A stretch of 64,000 bases of DNA from Gp6-AA40 sp963723495 (GTDB lineage: Bacteria; Acidobacteriota; Vicinamibacteria; Vicinamibacterales; UBA2999). Where the stretch lies: NCBI GenBank assembly GCA_963723495.1, contig CAVRQR010000006.1, forward strand, positions 124,001 through 188,000, in the 5' to 3' direction. The notes beneath the pieces are model-generated. The model did not search any database, was not told where the DNA came from, and saw only the letters and a list, made by a program, of their open reading frames with translations. Both the position numbers and the translations under genes were made by a program. Shown here one piece after another: positions 19,825-28,981 of the stretch (positions are counted from its first letter, which is position 1; each line of letters begins with the position of its first letter).

Positions 19825-22346
19825 TGTGAACCCTCCAGTGTGCGGTGTAGGTCGGAAGTCAGCGCCTGCTGCTCCGCCTCGGTGAGTTTCGAGCCACCCT
19901 TGGTGATGTGAAACACGTCGATCGCCTTCTCCCCTTCCGTGGCGATGAGCACCAGATCGACGTCACATCCGTGCTGCGAAATGACGCGGCTGATCCGGTA
20001 GAGCAGGCCGAGCGCGTTGGTCGCAACGATATCGACGATGGTGTAGCGACCGGACGCCTGATTGTCCCCGCGCACGACCGGAGGAAACCTCGGGGTGCCC
20101 CTGGCGCGGAGCACGCCTTCCTCGCGGGGGCGCAGACGGGACGCCACGTCCGCGCGCCCGGAAACCACCTCCTCGAGAACATGGAGGACTTGCTCGTGGC
20201 CGTTGTGATTCAGTTCGAGGAAGCGCTCGTCGTCGGTGAACTGAAAAACGTCCAGCACCAGCCCGTTCGGATTGGTCAGGGCGTGGCCGCGAATGATGTC
20301 CATGGCAAACGACGACAGCACGCCGCAGATGTTCGAGAACAGAAACGGCTTGTCCAGCGTCGCGACCGCGAGCGTCCAGACGGAGGCATCACCGCGCTCC
20401 AGCGACAGATGGACCTCGTCGGGATGGATGTCACGCGCGAGCCGGACGTGGCGGTAGATGACATCGCGGGCGAAGAGCTGCAGGTAACGTTGCGGCAGCC
20501 CTTCGAGAAACCGCGTGATCTCGGCCACGGTGAGATCGTGAGGCCGCTGCTTCAGCAGATCGCTGAGCCCAGCCTGGTTCCGCTCGATGACCTCATCGCC
20601 GTAACGTTGGGTCAAGTGGTTGTAGGTGTCCACGTACAAGCGCCAGAGCAGCTCCTCTTTCCACGACGTCAAGGTCTCGGGGCTGACAGCTTCGACATCC
20701 ACCAGAGTCATCAGCGTCAGCAGCTTGAGCCGCTCTTCACTTCCGATGAAGGCGGAGAATTCCTTGACGATCTCGGGATCCTCCGTGTCGCGACGGAACG
20801 CCACGAGTGACATGCGGAGGTGATGCCGGATCAGGAAGATCACCGTTTCACGGGCGTCGGCATCGAGCTGCAGGCGTTCGACCGCCTCGATTGCCATCCG
20901 GACGCTCTCCAGAGCGTGATCGTCGTCGCGCCACTTGCCGACATCGTGCAGCAGCAACGCAAGCACGAGCAGCTCGGGTCGATCGATTTCGCCCAGGATG
21001 TTCCGGAAGCGGAGTCGATACGGCACCTCAGTCGTCGAGATCCGTTCGAGGTTGCGGATCGTCAACAGCGTGTGCTCGTCAACGGTGTACTTGTGGTAGA
21101 AGTCGCGCACCACCCGCCACGAGATCGCCTGGAACTCCGGGAAGACACGTCCCAGCAGCCCGCAATCGTGCATCTCAGAAAGGCGGTCGTACAGGCCCTT
21201 TCGCGGCTTGAGCAGCCGCAGCAACGCGGCGCGGTCAGTGGACTCGGGGAAGAAATCGTCGGCGCGAAAGCGATCGACGTGCTGCTGGATGCAGGACAGC
21301 GCTTCCTCGGAGACCGCGGTATCTGCATCGATCGCGGCCTGGAACGCACCAATCCACGTGGCGGGACTACGGGCGGCCTGAATCGGATCGAGAAAGCGAA
21401 TGCCGTCACGCGACACACCAAGATTCGGCCCGACCGGGACGGGAGCCCCTTTTCTGGCCCAGGAGAGTGACCGGTGGGCGGTCCGGGCGTGGCGGAAGTA
21501 ATCGCTCATGAGACGTTCGACCCGCTGACGGGGCTCAGCACCGGGATATCCCAGTACGTCTGCGGTGCGCTCCTGCATGTCATGACTGAGGATGTTCTGA
21601 TTCCGGCCGGCACTCAGATGCAACGTCGAACGCACTCGCAGCAGGAAATCCTCAGCCTGATCAACCCGGGCCGAATCGGCAGGTCCACGCCGCAGAAGCA
21701 GCGGATCGGTCAGCATGGCAATCGTGCGCGCGGCGGTCAGGTCACGCAGGGCGCCTGGCGCTTCCTTCACGTCGGGCTCGAGCTGATACAACGTCGCATT
21801 GAAAGCCGCGTGCCGTGCATCAATCAGGTCGAGCAGCGACTTCAGGATGAACGCGTGTGTCGAAGCCGTGTGAAACAGCGTCCGAAATCGATCAAACAAC
21901 AGGCGGAGGCCGGCGACCGGACGCGCATCGAGCAGCGCGAGCAGGAACTCCGGATTATCCGCCTCGATCGTCGAGAACTCGTCGAGCTCCCGCACCTGAT
22001 GACCGACGACCACGCTCAGATCCCAGAGCGGGTTCAAGAACGCTCGAAGAAACTCTTCCTGAGAAGCGCCGATGCGACCCCCGAACAGCACCAGCAGGTC
22101 GATGTCCGAATGGAGACACAAATGGCGCCTGCCGTACCCACCCAGCGCGAGCACGACGACTTCGTGCGCGGGACCGCCAGCGTCAGAGAACAGTTGGCGC
22201 AGCAAGCCATCGACACGGTCCGAGTAGCGCTCCAGCGCCGCTCGTCCGCCCGCTCCGCGCTCCACATCGGATCGCAGCTCTGATCTCGCCTTTTCGAGTA
22301 CGGCGACCAGGACCGGGCCGGCTGGCTCCGGCTGCGTGACTGCCAT
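19821..22346 (-). CDS. glnD: P-II uridylyltransferase / uridylyl-removing enzyme GlnD
   Basis: About 841 residues. A nucleotidyltransferase domain carries GGYGRRHLCLHSDIDLLVL with the two catalytic Asp residues. A GlnE/GlnD helical region follows, then an HD hydrolase domain (LLLHDVGKWRDDDH, with RHH further on) and two C-terminal ACT domains that bind glutamine. ATG 22346 (MAVTQPEP) has GGGAG about 11 nt upstream; the same frame is open to a GTG at 22451 without a visible Shine-Dalgarno. It is translationally coupled to P-II, its substrate. Complete and free of frameshifts. Confidence 0.93.
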   Translation of the reverse strand: MAVTQPEPAGPVLVAVLEKARSELRSDVERGAGGRAALERYSDRVDGLLRQLFSDAGGPAHEVVVLALGGYGRRHLCLHSDIDLLVLFGGRIGASQEEFLRAFLNPLWDLSVVVGHQVRELDEFSTIEADNPEFLLALLDARPVAGLRLLFDRFRTLFHTASTHAFILKSLLDLIDARHAAFNATLYQLEPDVKEAPGALRDLTAARTIAMLTDPLLLRRGPADSARVDQAEDFLLRVRSTLHLSAGRNQNILSHDMQERTADVLGYPGAEPRQRVERLMSDYFRHARTAHRSLSWARKGAPVPVGPNLGVSRDGIRFLDPIQAARSPATWIGAFQAAIDADTAVSEEALSCIQQHVDRFRADDFFPESTDRAALLRLLKPRKGLYDRLSEMHDCGLLGRVFPEFQAISWRVVRDFYHKYTVDEHTLLTIRNLERISTTEVPYRLRFRNILGEIDRPELLVLALLLHDVGKWRDDDHALESVRMAIEAVERLQLDADARETVIFLIRHHLRMSLVAFRRDTEDPEIVKEFSAFIGSEERLKLLTLMTLVDVEAVSPETLTSWKEELLWRLYVDTYNHLTQRYGDEVIERNQAGLSDLLKQRPHDLTVAEITRFLEGLPQRYLQLFARDVIYRHVRLARDIHPDEVHLSLERGDASVWTLAVATLDKPFLFSNICGVLSSFAMDIIRGHALTNPNGLVLDVFQFTDDERFLELNHNGHEQVLHVLEEVVSGRADVASRLRPREEGVLRARGTPRFPPVVRGDNQASGRYTIVDIVATNALGLLYRISRVISQHGCDVDLVLIATEGEKAIDVFHITKGGSKLTEAEQQALTSDLHRTLEGSQ

Positions 22347-22482
22347 AGTGCGATTGTCTCCCGTAGCGGGCTCAAGCATACGCGCAAGTGGACGAGGCAC
22401 CGCACCGTCGACGATCGCTCGAAAGTTCGAAGCCATGTCGAGGGCGTGCACGGTGCCTATCAGGTCCGACCGCGGGCGGACG

Positions 22483-23346
22483 CTAGTAGCTGAGACCTAC
22501 GCCTATGGAGCCAATCACGTGCGAACTGTCGCCAAAGACAGCCTCGTTGCGGTCACCCAGCATCAGGAACTCGACACCTCCATGGATATTCCAGCTGCCG
22601 AACCTCGTCGGCATACTCGTGAACGGAACTGTGACCACACCGCCAACACTGAAGAAGCCGAAGGTCTCATCGCCGGTGAGACCTTCATAGTAATCACCCA
22701 GGCTGAGACCCACCTTCAGCGGGAACGTCAGGCTTGCTCGCGATGCCGCGTATCCGGGACCGATGCCGAGCTCGAGGTACGTCCCCTCGCTCGCTCCGCC
22801 ATCGGCCTGGCCATCGAGTTCCTGCGCCAGCACCGCGTACGGCTTCAGCGAAAATGCTCCCAGCGCACCACTATCGTCGACCGACACCTTGAACGACAGT
22901 TCCTTGACCGTCCCGAACGATCCGTTCGGGCTTGTATACGCCGTGTAGGTGACGCCGACATTCGTGCCCTTGCCAAACCCGAGAACCAACGCCGTGTAGA
23001 AGTCAGACTCGTACCACAGCTCCCCGCTCGGGCCGTCAGAACCAGCATTGCCTGTGTGCAGGCTGTTCCAGGTCCCGACATTCACGCCCACGCTCTTGAA
23101 CGCACCGTCTCCTGAAAACAGTGCGAATCCGAGGTCACCGTACGGCCACATGACGACGCCGGTGTCATCCTGGGGGATCCCGCGAAAGAGGTACGCGTTC
23201 GCGAAATCGAACCCAGCGGTCAGCGTCAAGGCGCCAGGGTTCGGGTCCGCAGAACCCTGGGCGTAGACGGACGACCCGGTGGCTGCTGAAACCATGCCCG
23301 TCAGCAAACACACACACCACCGAGTCGCCGTCCTGCTCGGCTGCAT
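22483..23346 (-). CDS. TorF/Gcw_chp family putative porin (copy 1)
   Basis: About 287 residues with a signal peptide (CVCLLTGMVSAATGSSVYAQ). The mature protein is beta-strand rich, begins LTAGFDFANAYLFRGI, and ends in aromatic Tyr (GVGLSY) as outer-membrane barrels do. The N-terminal pattern matches Gcw_chp (TIGR02001/PF09694) proteins, which in other bacteria often sit beside glnK-amtB. ATG 23346 follows a strong GGAGGAGG site. It is a paralogue of the next gene and lies 23 nt downstream of it. Confidence 0.8.
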   Translation of the reverse strand: MQPSRTATRWCVCLLTGMVSAATGSSVYAQGSADPNPGALTLTAGFDFANAYLFRGIPQDDTGVVMWPYGDLGFALFSGDGAFKSVGVNVGTWNSLHTGNAGSDGPSGELWYESDFYTALVLGFGKGTNVGVTYTAYTSPNGSFGTVKELSFKVSVDDSGALGAFSLKPYAVLAQELDGQADGGASEGTYLELGIGPGYAASRASLTFPLKVGLSLGDYYEGLTGDETFGFFSVGGVVTVPFTSMPTRFGSWNIHGGVEFLMLGDRNEAVFGDSSHVIGSIGVGLSY

Positions 23347-23369
23347 TGCCTCCTCCAGAGGCTCGGCTA

Positions 23370-24266
23370 CTAGTACGAGAACCCGATTCCGAAGGAGCCG
23401 ATAACCTGGCTGCTCTCGCCACCGTTGAAGAACTCGGTGGTCGTGCCGAGCGCCTGGTATTCTACGCCGCCGTGCATGTTCCACGCGCCGAAGCTGGTCA
23501 TGCCACCGAGCGGCACCGTGACGAGTCCACCGATGCTGAAGAATCCGAACTTGTTGTCCTCACCAGCGAGCTCGTAGTAGTCGCTGAGGCTGAAGCCGAC
23601 CTTGATCGGGAACGCGATGCTGGCCCTGCTGATCCCGTAGTAGCCCGGGGCGAAGCCAATCTCCATGTAGGTGCCGGCGTTGTCGCCCCCGTCGGCCTGA
23701 CCGGTTGCGATATCGGTTCCGAATTCCTGCGCAATGATCAGATACGGCTTCACAGCGGCTTTCCCGAGATAACCGCTGTCATCGACCCCCAGCTTGAAAC
23801 TGATTTCCTTCACCGTCGTGAAGCCGCTGTTCGGGCTGGTGTAGGCGGTATACGTCGTGCTGAACGTCGTGCCGCCACCGAAACCGAACCCGAGGGTCGC
23901 GTAGAAGTCGGACTCGTACCACATCTTGCCGCTGGCGCCATCCGAGCCCGTATCGCCGCTATGCAGGCTGTTCCACGTACCGAAATTGATTCCGACGCTC
24001 TTCAGCCCGCCATCACCGGAGTACGCTGAGATGCCGAGATCGACAGCCGGCCAGGTCACGAAGCCCGTCGAGTTCTGTCGGATCCCGCGGAACATGTACT
24101 GGTTCAGAAAATCGATCGAGCCAGTAATCGTCATCGCACCCGGATTGGGGTCGGCCGCCGGTGTGTCCTGCGCCAATGCCGGGGTGCTTGCCAGGATCAA
24201 GGCCGTGCACGTGGCTGCGACGAGCGCCAGTGCGTTCTTCCGTACTCTAGACATCATCGAGAGCAT
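23370..24266 (-). CDS. TorF/Gcw_chp family putative porin (copy 2)
   Basis: About 298 residues. A signal peptide (RKNALALVAATCTALILASTPALAQ) is followed by a mature start ITGSIDFLNQYMFRGI, beta-rich body and terminal GIGFSY. Similarity to copy 1 runs over the whole length (SDFYA, TAYTSPN, KVGFSLSDYYE, VIGSFG). GGAGG with 5-nt spacing selects ATG 24266. Position between amt and glnD suggests nitrogen-regulated expression and perhaps outer-membrane passage of small nitrogen compounds; this is inference from context. Confidence 0.8.
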   Translation of the reverse strand: MLSMMSRVRKNALALVAATCTALILASTPALAQDTPAADPNPGAMTITGSIDFLNQYMFRGIRQNSTGFVTWPAVDLGISAYSGDGGLKSVGINFGTWNSLHSGDTGSDGASGKMWYESDFYATLGFGFGGGTTFSTTYTAYTSPNSGFTTVKEISFKLGVDDSGYLGKAAVKPYLIIAQEFGTDIATGQADGGDNAGTYMEIGFAPGYYGISRASIAFPIKVGFSLSDYYELAGEDNKFGFFSIGGLVTVPLGGMTSFGAWNMHGGVEYQALGTTTEFFNGGESSQVIGSFGIGFSY

Positions 24267-24294
24267 CCATTCCTCCGCCTTAGGGGTTGAGAAG

Positions 24295-24318
24295 CGGCGG
24301 CACTCCGTCGTGCCGCCG
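24295..24318. terminator. GC-rich hairpin after amt
   Basis: A perfect 9-bp stem CGGCGGCAC/GTGCCGCCG with a 6-nt loop lies between the amt stop and the porin start. No T run follows on the minus strand, so it may attenuate, or protect mRNA ends, rather than fully terminate. Confidence 0.4.
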
Positions 24319-24343
24319 TCGTTTGACATCTTCTTCACTCGCG

Positions 24344-25633
24344 TCAGATCGACGCGGGCTTCAGCACCGACTGCGGCGCTCTGGCCTCTGGTCCAGTTTC
24401 GACTGCCGTCATGGAACCCAACTGCATGTAGGCTTCCTCGCCATGCCCGGTGATGTCGAGACCCGAGGTCTCCTCGACGCTCGACGCGCGCAGCGGCAGC
24501 ACCAGACCCACGAGCTTCAAAATGACGAAGGTTCCGACACCGCTGTAGACGATGGCGGCGAGGACCGCCGTGCCCTGAACGACGACTTGATAGGGGTTGC
24601 CGAACAGCGCGCCGTCGGCCAGTCCGTTCAGGCTCTTCTCGGCGAACACTCCGGTCAGCATCGCACCGACCGTGCCGCCCACGCCGTGCGCGGCAACGAC
24701 GTCCAGCGAGTCGTCGAGCGAGGTCTTCGCTCTGATGATGAGAGCGAAGTAACTCGGAACCGCCGCAATCGCGCCAAGCAGCATGGCGTTCATCGGGCTA
24801 ATCAGCCCCGCTGCCGGTGTGACGGCGACGAGCCCGACCACGATTGCGGTGGCCGCGCCAACCGCCGTGGGTTTGCCCGACCGCATCATGTCGAGGAACG
24901 ACCACACCACGAGCGTCGCGGCCGGCGCGAGCATGGTGGTCGTGAACGCCAGACCCGCGGCAGGTCCGGCAACGAGCGCGCTGCCGGCGTTGAAACCAAA
25001 CCATCCGAACCACAGGAGTCCCGAACCAAGGAGCACGAACGGGACGTTATGAGGCACCAGCGATGACGAGGGGTAATCGCGCCGTTTGCCGACCACGAAC
25101 GCGGCGACGAGCGCCGCAACACCGGCGTTGACGTGCACGACGGTTCCACCGGCGTAATCGAGCGCACCCATGTCCGCCAGCCAGCCGCCGCCCCACACCC
25201 AGTGCGCCAGCGGCGCGTAAATCACGACCGACCAGATCGAGATGAACGCCACATACGCCGAGAACCGCATGCGCTCGACAATCGCGCCAGAGATGAGCGC
25301 GGCGGTGATGATGCAGAAGGTCCCCTGGAATGCCATGTAGAGCATCTGGGGAATCGTGATGGCCACGATGGCACCTTCGGCCTCTAACCCGACGCCGCTC
25401 AGAAACAGGCGCGACATGTCACCAACCCAATTGTTCCCCGGGGTCAGCGCTACGGAGTAGCCAACGATGGCCCAGAGCACACCGACGAATCCCAATGAGA
25501 TGAAACTCATCATCATCGTGTTGAGGGTGTTCTTCGAGCGCACCAGCCCGCCGTAAAACAACGCGAGCGCTGGCGTCATCAACAGCACGAGAGCCGTGGA
25601 TATCAACATCCAGGCGGTATCAGCTTGGTTCAT
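24344..25633 (-). CDS. amt: Ammonium transporter Amt
   Basis: A 429-residue trimeric Amt/MEP/Rh channel with 11 membrane helices. Seen: the N-terminal DTAWMLISTALVLLMTPALALFYGG signature region, the periplasmic recruitment region (helix 4-5, AGGTVVHVNAG) and the pore twin-His pattern, with one His in the VHVNAG segment and one in AAHGVGGTVGAML. The cytosolic C-terminal tail (ETSGLDITGHGEEAY) is the conserved P-II-responsive tail. No cleavable leader is obvious. It heads the block amt-porin-porin-glnD-glnB. Confidence 0.95.
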   Translation of the reverse strand: MNQADTAWMLISTALVLLMTPALALFYGGLVRSKNTLNTMMMSFISLGFVGVLWAIVGYSVALTPGNNWVGDMSRLFLSGVGLEAEGAIVAITIPQMLYMAFQGTFCIITAALISGAIVERMRFSAYVAFISIWSVVIYAPLAHWVWGGGWLADMGALDYAGGTVVHVNAGVAALVAAFVVGKRRDYPSSSLVPHNVPFVLLGSGLLWFGWFGFNAGSALVAGPAAGLAFTTTMLAPAATLVVWSFLDMMRSGKPTAVGAATAIVVGLVAVTPAAGLISPMNAMLLGAIAAVPSYFALIIRAKTSLDDSLDVVAAHGVGGTVGAMLTGVFAEKSLNGLADGALFGNPYQVVVQGTAVLAAIVYSGVGTFVILKLVGLVLPLRASSVEETSGLDITGHGEEAYMQLGSMTAVETGPEARAPQSVLKPASI

Positions 25634-25699
25634 TCGTCACCTCTGTTCGGCATGGAACTCACTCACGCCCCGGCTGCCGCGACCGCAATCTCGGCGGGA

Positions 25700-25714
25700 G
25701 CAAAACGGACGCCA
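25700..25714 (-). promoter_or_regulatory. Candidate sigma-54 promoter of amt
   Basis: The minus strand reads TGGCGT-N5-TTGC: essential GG and GC at correct 12-nt spacing, with two mismatches in the -24 hexamer. It lies about 67 nt before the amt ATG, a usual arrangement for nitrogen-controlled amt genes. Other sequence in 25634-26000 shows no convincing gene. Confidence 0.5.
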
Positions 25715-26001
25715 GCGGTCGGCCGGAACTCTCGACGAGGATTGCGACGAATTTGGCCTAGATCCACCGATCGGACCGACGCGCGCAGGCCACGGTGGCA
25801 AGACATACTTGTCACCTGCATTTGGATCTGAGACATAAATGTCGTATATGAACCTGAGGGCGGAACCGGCGGTAGCCGTAGGATGTCCGGTCGCGTCAGC
25901 GCGATCAGGCATGCCGACCGGCGAACGCGTCGACGAGCGAGCCGCGCGCATCGCGCCAACCGGGGTTGCCAGTATTTCAGACAACTTTGTCCTACAACTA
26001 T

Positions 26002-26029
26002 TTGATTACAACATGATTGTCAGTATTGA
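26002..26029 (+). promoter_or_regulatory. Candidate sigma-70 promoter of the EF-G paralogue
   Basis: TTGATT, a 16-nt spacer and TATTGA lie in an unusually AT-rich patch of the amt/EF-G divergent gap. This would place the start near 26036, about 175 nt before the ATG. A weak-to-moderate match only. Confidence 0.35.
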
Positions 26030-26212
26030 GTTATTCGGCCAATCGCCCACACGGATCGGCTTCCACGCGTCACCGCCGTCTTGCGACACTGAACGGCCAT
26101 GACTATGATCCGTCTCCGCCCCTGGCGGACTTCACCCGGCCCGGCCGTGGACCAACCCGTCCGGGCGACTCGCGTCGCTGCACACGCGCACCGCGAAGGA
26201 GGGATACCCGGT

Positions 26213-28303
26213 ATGAAGGTCTACGACGCCACCAGCCTCCGGAATGTCGCCATCGTCGGCCACGGAGGATGCGGCAAGACGCAGCTGGTCTCCACCATGC
26301 TGTTCGTCGCGGGCGCAGTCAACCGGATCGGGCGGGTCGACGACGGCACGACGATCACGGACTTCGACGAAGAAGAAATAGCCCGCAAGCACACGCTCTC
26401 TTCCAGCCTCGCCTACGCCGAGTGGCAGAAAGTCAAAATCAACATCATCGACACGCCGGGATTCGCCAACTTCCTCACCGACGCCCGCGCCGCGCTGCGC
26501 GTCGCGGAGGCGGCTGTGGTCGTGGTCGACGCGGTCGCCGGCGTCGAAGTACAGACTGAGAAGCTGTGGGAAGAGGCGGCCGCGCTCGGCCTTCCCCGTA
26601 TCGTGGTCCTCAATCGCCTCGACCGCGACCGGGCAAGCCTCGAGCGTGCTCTCGAATCGCTTCGTCGTGATTGCGCGCGAGAGATCGTCCCGATTCAGCT
26701 TCCGCTGGGTGAGGAAAAGGCCTTTACCGGCGTGGTCGATCTGGTGCGCATGAAGGCGCAGATGTTCGGTGGCGATGGCAAGATGACCGAGGGCGAGATC
26801 CCCAATTCGCTGGCCGACGCCGCGCAGCACGCACGCGAGCAGCTCATCGAGATGGTCGCGGAAGTCGACGAGCAATTGATGGAGACCTTCTTCGCCGAGG
26901 GGACGCTCACGCAGGAACAGCTCGTGGCCGGGTTGCGGGCCGCGACGACGTCCGGGAAGTTGTTTCCGCTGCTGTGCACGTCCGGGCTGCACGCCACCGG
27001 CATTCAGCCGCTGCTTGACGCCATCGTCAGCTACGCGCCGTCGCCAGCCGAGCGCGATTTCCGCGGACTCGATCGCGCGGGCGCGGACACCGCGATCAAG
27101 GCCGTGGATTCGGCACCGTACGCCGCCTTCGTGTGGAAGACGATTGCCGATCCCTTTGCTGGTCGGATCACGATGCTGCGCGTCGTCTCGGGCACGCTGA
27201 AGTCGGATGCGACGGTCTTCAACTCGACACGCGATTCGTCGGAGCGGCTGGGACACCTGCTGGCCCTGCAAGGCAAGACGCAGACGCACGTCGCTGAACT
27301 AAAGGCGGGCGATCTCGGCGCCGTCGCCAAGTTGAAGGAAACCCACACCAGCGATGTGCTGGCCGACAAGACGACCGGCATCAAGGTCCCTCCGATTACC
27401 TTCCCCGAGCCGGTGCTCTCATACGCCATCGAGCCGAAGAGTCGTGGCGACGAGGACAAGATCAGCAGCGCGATGCATCGTCTCGAGGAGGAAGATCCCT
27501 CGATCAGGTACGCGCGCGATCCGCAGACCAACGAGTTGCTGCTTTCCGGCCAGGGACAGCTTCACATTGAAGTCACTGTCGCGAAGCTGAAACGTCGCTT
27601 TGGCGTCGAGGTCAACCTGAAGCCGCCGCGCATTCCCTACCGGGAGACGATCACCGCCTCAACAGAGGCCCATGGCCGCCACAAGAAGCAGACCGGCGGG
27701 CACGGCCAGTTCGGCGACTGCAAGATCAGGGTGGAGCCGCTGCCGCGCGGCAGCGACTTCCAGTTCGAAGACGATATCTTCGGCGGCTCGATTCCGCGGC
27801 AGTTCGTACCGGCCGTCGAGAAAGGCATCCAGGACGCCAGGATGCGCGGCTTCCTCGCCGGGTATCCGATGGTCGACTTCAAGGCGACGGTCTTCGACGG
27901 CTCCTACCATGCGGTCGACTCGAACGAGCTTTCGTTCAAGCTTGCCGGATCGCTGGCCTTCAAGGACGCCATGACGCGGGCGCGGCCGACCATTCTCGAG
28001 CCGGTCATGCAGGTCGAGGTCTACGCGCCAAGTGAGTTCGCCGGCGATTTGATGGGCGATCTCAACGGCCGGCGTGGACGCATCGCCGGTATGGACACAC
28101 GCGGGACGATGACCGTGATCCGTGCGCAGGTGCCCATGGCCGAGATGCTGACCTACGAACAGCACCTCACGTCAGCGACCGGCGGGCGCGGTTCTTACCA
28201 CATGGAGTATTCGCACTACGAGGAAGTGCCGCAGTCGTTCCAGGCGAAGATCATCGCTGCTGCGAAGGCAGAACGCGGACAGGCGGTCGCTGAAGAGGTG
28301 TAA
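26213..28303 (+). CDS. EF-G-like translation factor paralogue (FusA2 type)
   Basis: 696 residues with the five-domain EF-G layout, but divergent from the canonical fusA at 45783-47891. G1 is GHGGCGKTQL rather than AHIDAGKT. G3 is DTPGFANF. G4 is NRLDRD, with Arg replacing the usual Lys of NKxD. Domain IV (HKKQTGGHGQFGDCKIR) and C-terminal domain V (TSATGGRGSYHMEYSHYEEVP) are intact. ATG 26213 follows AAGGAGGG. Such EF-G2 proteins often have weak or no translocation activity and are linked to stress or ribosome control. It converges on the ribosomal operon. Confidence 0.88.
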   Translation: MKVYDATSLRNVAIVGHGGCGKTQLVSTMLFVAGAVNRIGRVDDGTTITDFDEEEIARKHTLSSSLAYAEWQKVKINIIDTPGFANFLTDARAALRVAEAAVVVVDAVAGVEVQTEKLWEEAAALGLPRIVVLNRLDRDRASLERALESLRRDCAREIVPIQLPLGEEKAFTGVVDLVRMKAQMFGGDGKMTEGEIPNSLADAAQHAREQLIEMVAEVDEQLMETFFAEGTLTQEQLVAGLRAATTSGKLFPLLCTSGLHATGIQPLLDAIVSYAPSPAERDFRGLDRAGADTAIKAVDSAPYAAFVWKTIADPFAGRITMLRVVSGTLKSDATVFNSTRDSSERLGHLLALQGKTQTHVAELKAGDLGAVAKLKETHTSDVLADKTTGIKVPPITFPEPVLSYAIEPKSRGDEDKISSAMHRLEEEDPSIRYARDPQTNELLLSGQGQLHIEVTVAKLKRRFGVEVNLKPPRIPYRETITASTEAHGRHKKQTGGHGQFGDCKIRVEPLPRGSDFQFEDDIFGGSIPRQFVPAVEKGIQDARMRGFLAGYPMVDFKATVFDGSYHAVDSNELSFKLAGSLAFKDAMTRARPTILEPVMQVEVYAPSEFAGDLMGDLNGRRGRIAGMDTRGTMTVIRAQVPMAEMLTYEQHLTSATGGRGSYHMEYSHYEEVPQSFQAKIIAAAKAERGQAVAEEV

Positions 28304-28316
28304 GTGGAAAGTTGAA

Positions 28317-28901
28317 TTAGGATCCCCCAGCTTTCCTTGGCGTCGTCGACTTCCGTGCGGCCCCCTTGGTCTGGCCGCCCGCCTGCGCCTTTGAGCCGCC
28401 CTCGCCCGTGCCCCCGCGGATGCGTTGAGCCGCGCGCTTGATGCGCTCGCCCACGCCCTTGGCCTTCCTGGGCGCGTCTTCGCCTTCTTCCTTCTCGGTC
28501 TTGGAAGCCGGGTTGTACTCGCTGCCGACGAGTTCAACGTGCGCCACCTCGGCGGAATCGCCACGGCGATACCCGACACGCAAAATGCGCGTGTAACCAC
28601 CCGGTCGATCGGCGAACCGCGGCGCAAGCGTCTCGAACAACTTGCTCACGACCTCGGTGTCCGGCAACTCGGCCAGCACCAGACGCCTGGCGTGCAGGGT
28701 CTTGCCGGCAACATCTCCCGCTGCCACTCCGCGCCGGGCGATGGTGATCAGCCGTTCGACGAACGGCCGTAGCTCCTTCGCCTTCGGCATCGTGGTTTCA
28801 ATCCGCTCGTGACGCAGCAGAGCGATGGCCTGGTTGCGCAACAGAGCGAGCCGATGCTCCGTGACGCGTCCAAGCTTTCGATGTGCGACGTTGTGTCTCA
28901 T
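28317..28901 (-). CDS. rplQ: 50S ribosomal protein L17
   Basis: The L17 core occupies about residues 1-118 (MRHNVAHRKLGRVTEHRLAL, then RGDSAEVAHVELVG). A basic, low-complexity tail of about 75 residues rich in Lys, Gly, Ala and Arg makes the protein about 194 residues against 120-130 in most bacteria. It is the last gene of the alpha operon, ending 14 nt from the convergent EF-G paralogue. Only a weak AGAG precedes ATG 28901. Confidence 0.95.
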   Translation of the reverse strand: MRHNVAHRKLGRVTEHRLALLRNQAIALLRHERIETTMPKAKELRPFVERLITIARRGVAAGDVAGKTLHARRLVLAELPDTEVVSKLFETLAPRFADRPGGYTRILRVGYRRGDSAEVAHVELVGSEYNPASKTEKEEGEDAPRKAKGVGERIKRAAQRIRGGTGEGGSKAQAGGQTKGAARKSTTPRKAGGS

Positions 28902-28914
28902 GATGAACTCTGTT

Positions 28915-28978
28915 GGCTCTGGGCTTTGGGCTCTTGGCTCTGGCCCGTCCAAGCCGAAAGCCGAGAGCCGAGTGCCGG
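28915..28978. repeat. Heptad hairpin, GGCTNTN family (rplQ-rpoA gap)
   Basis: Four in-register GGCTNTN words are followed, after a short turn, by about four NNAGCCN words. The second block is the approximate complement of the first. It fills nearly the entire rplQ-rpoA gap. Confidence 0.7.
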
Positions 28979-28981
28979 TTG

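Noticed and set aside
25637..25984. A 115-codon minus-strand frame between amt and the EF-G paralogue
   Set aside because: Arg/Ser-rich with no family resemblance, and it overlaps the probable amt promoter.
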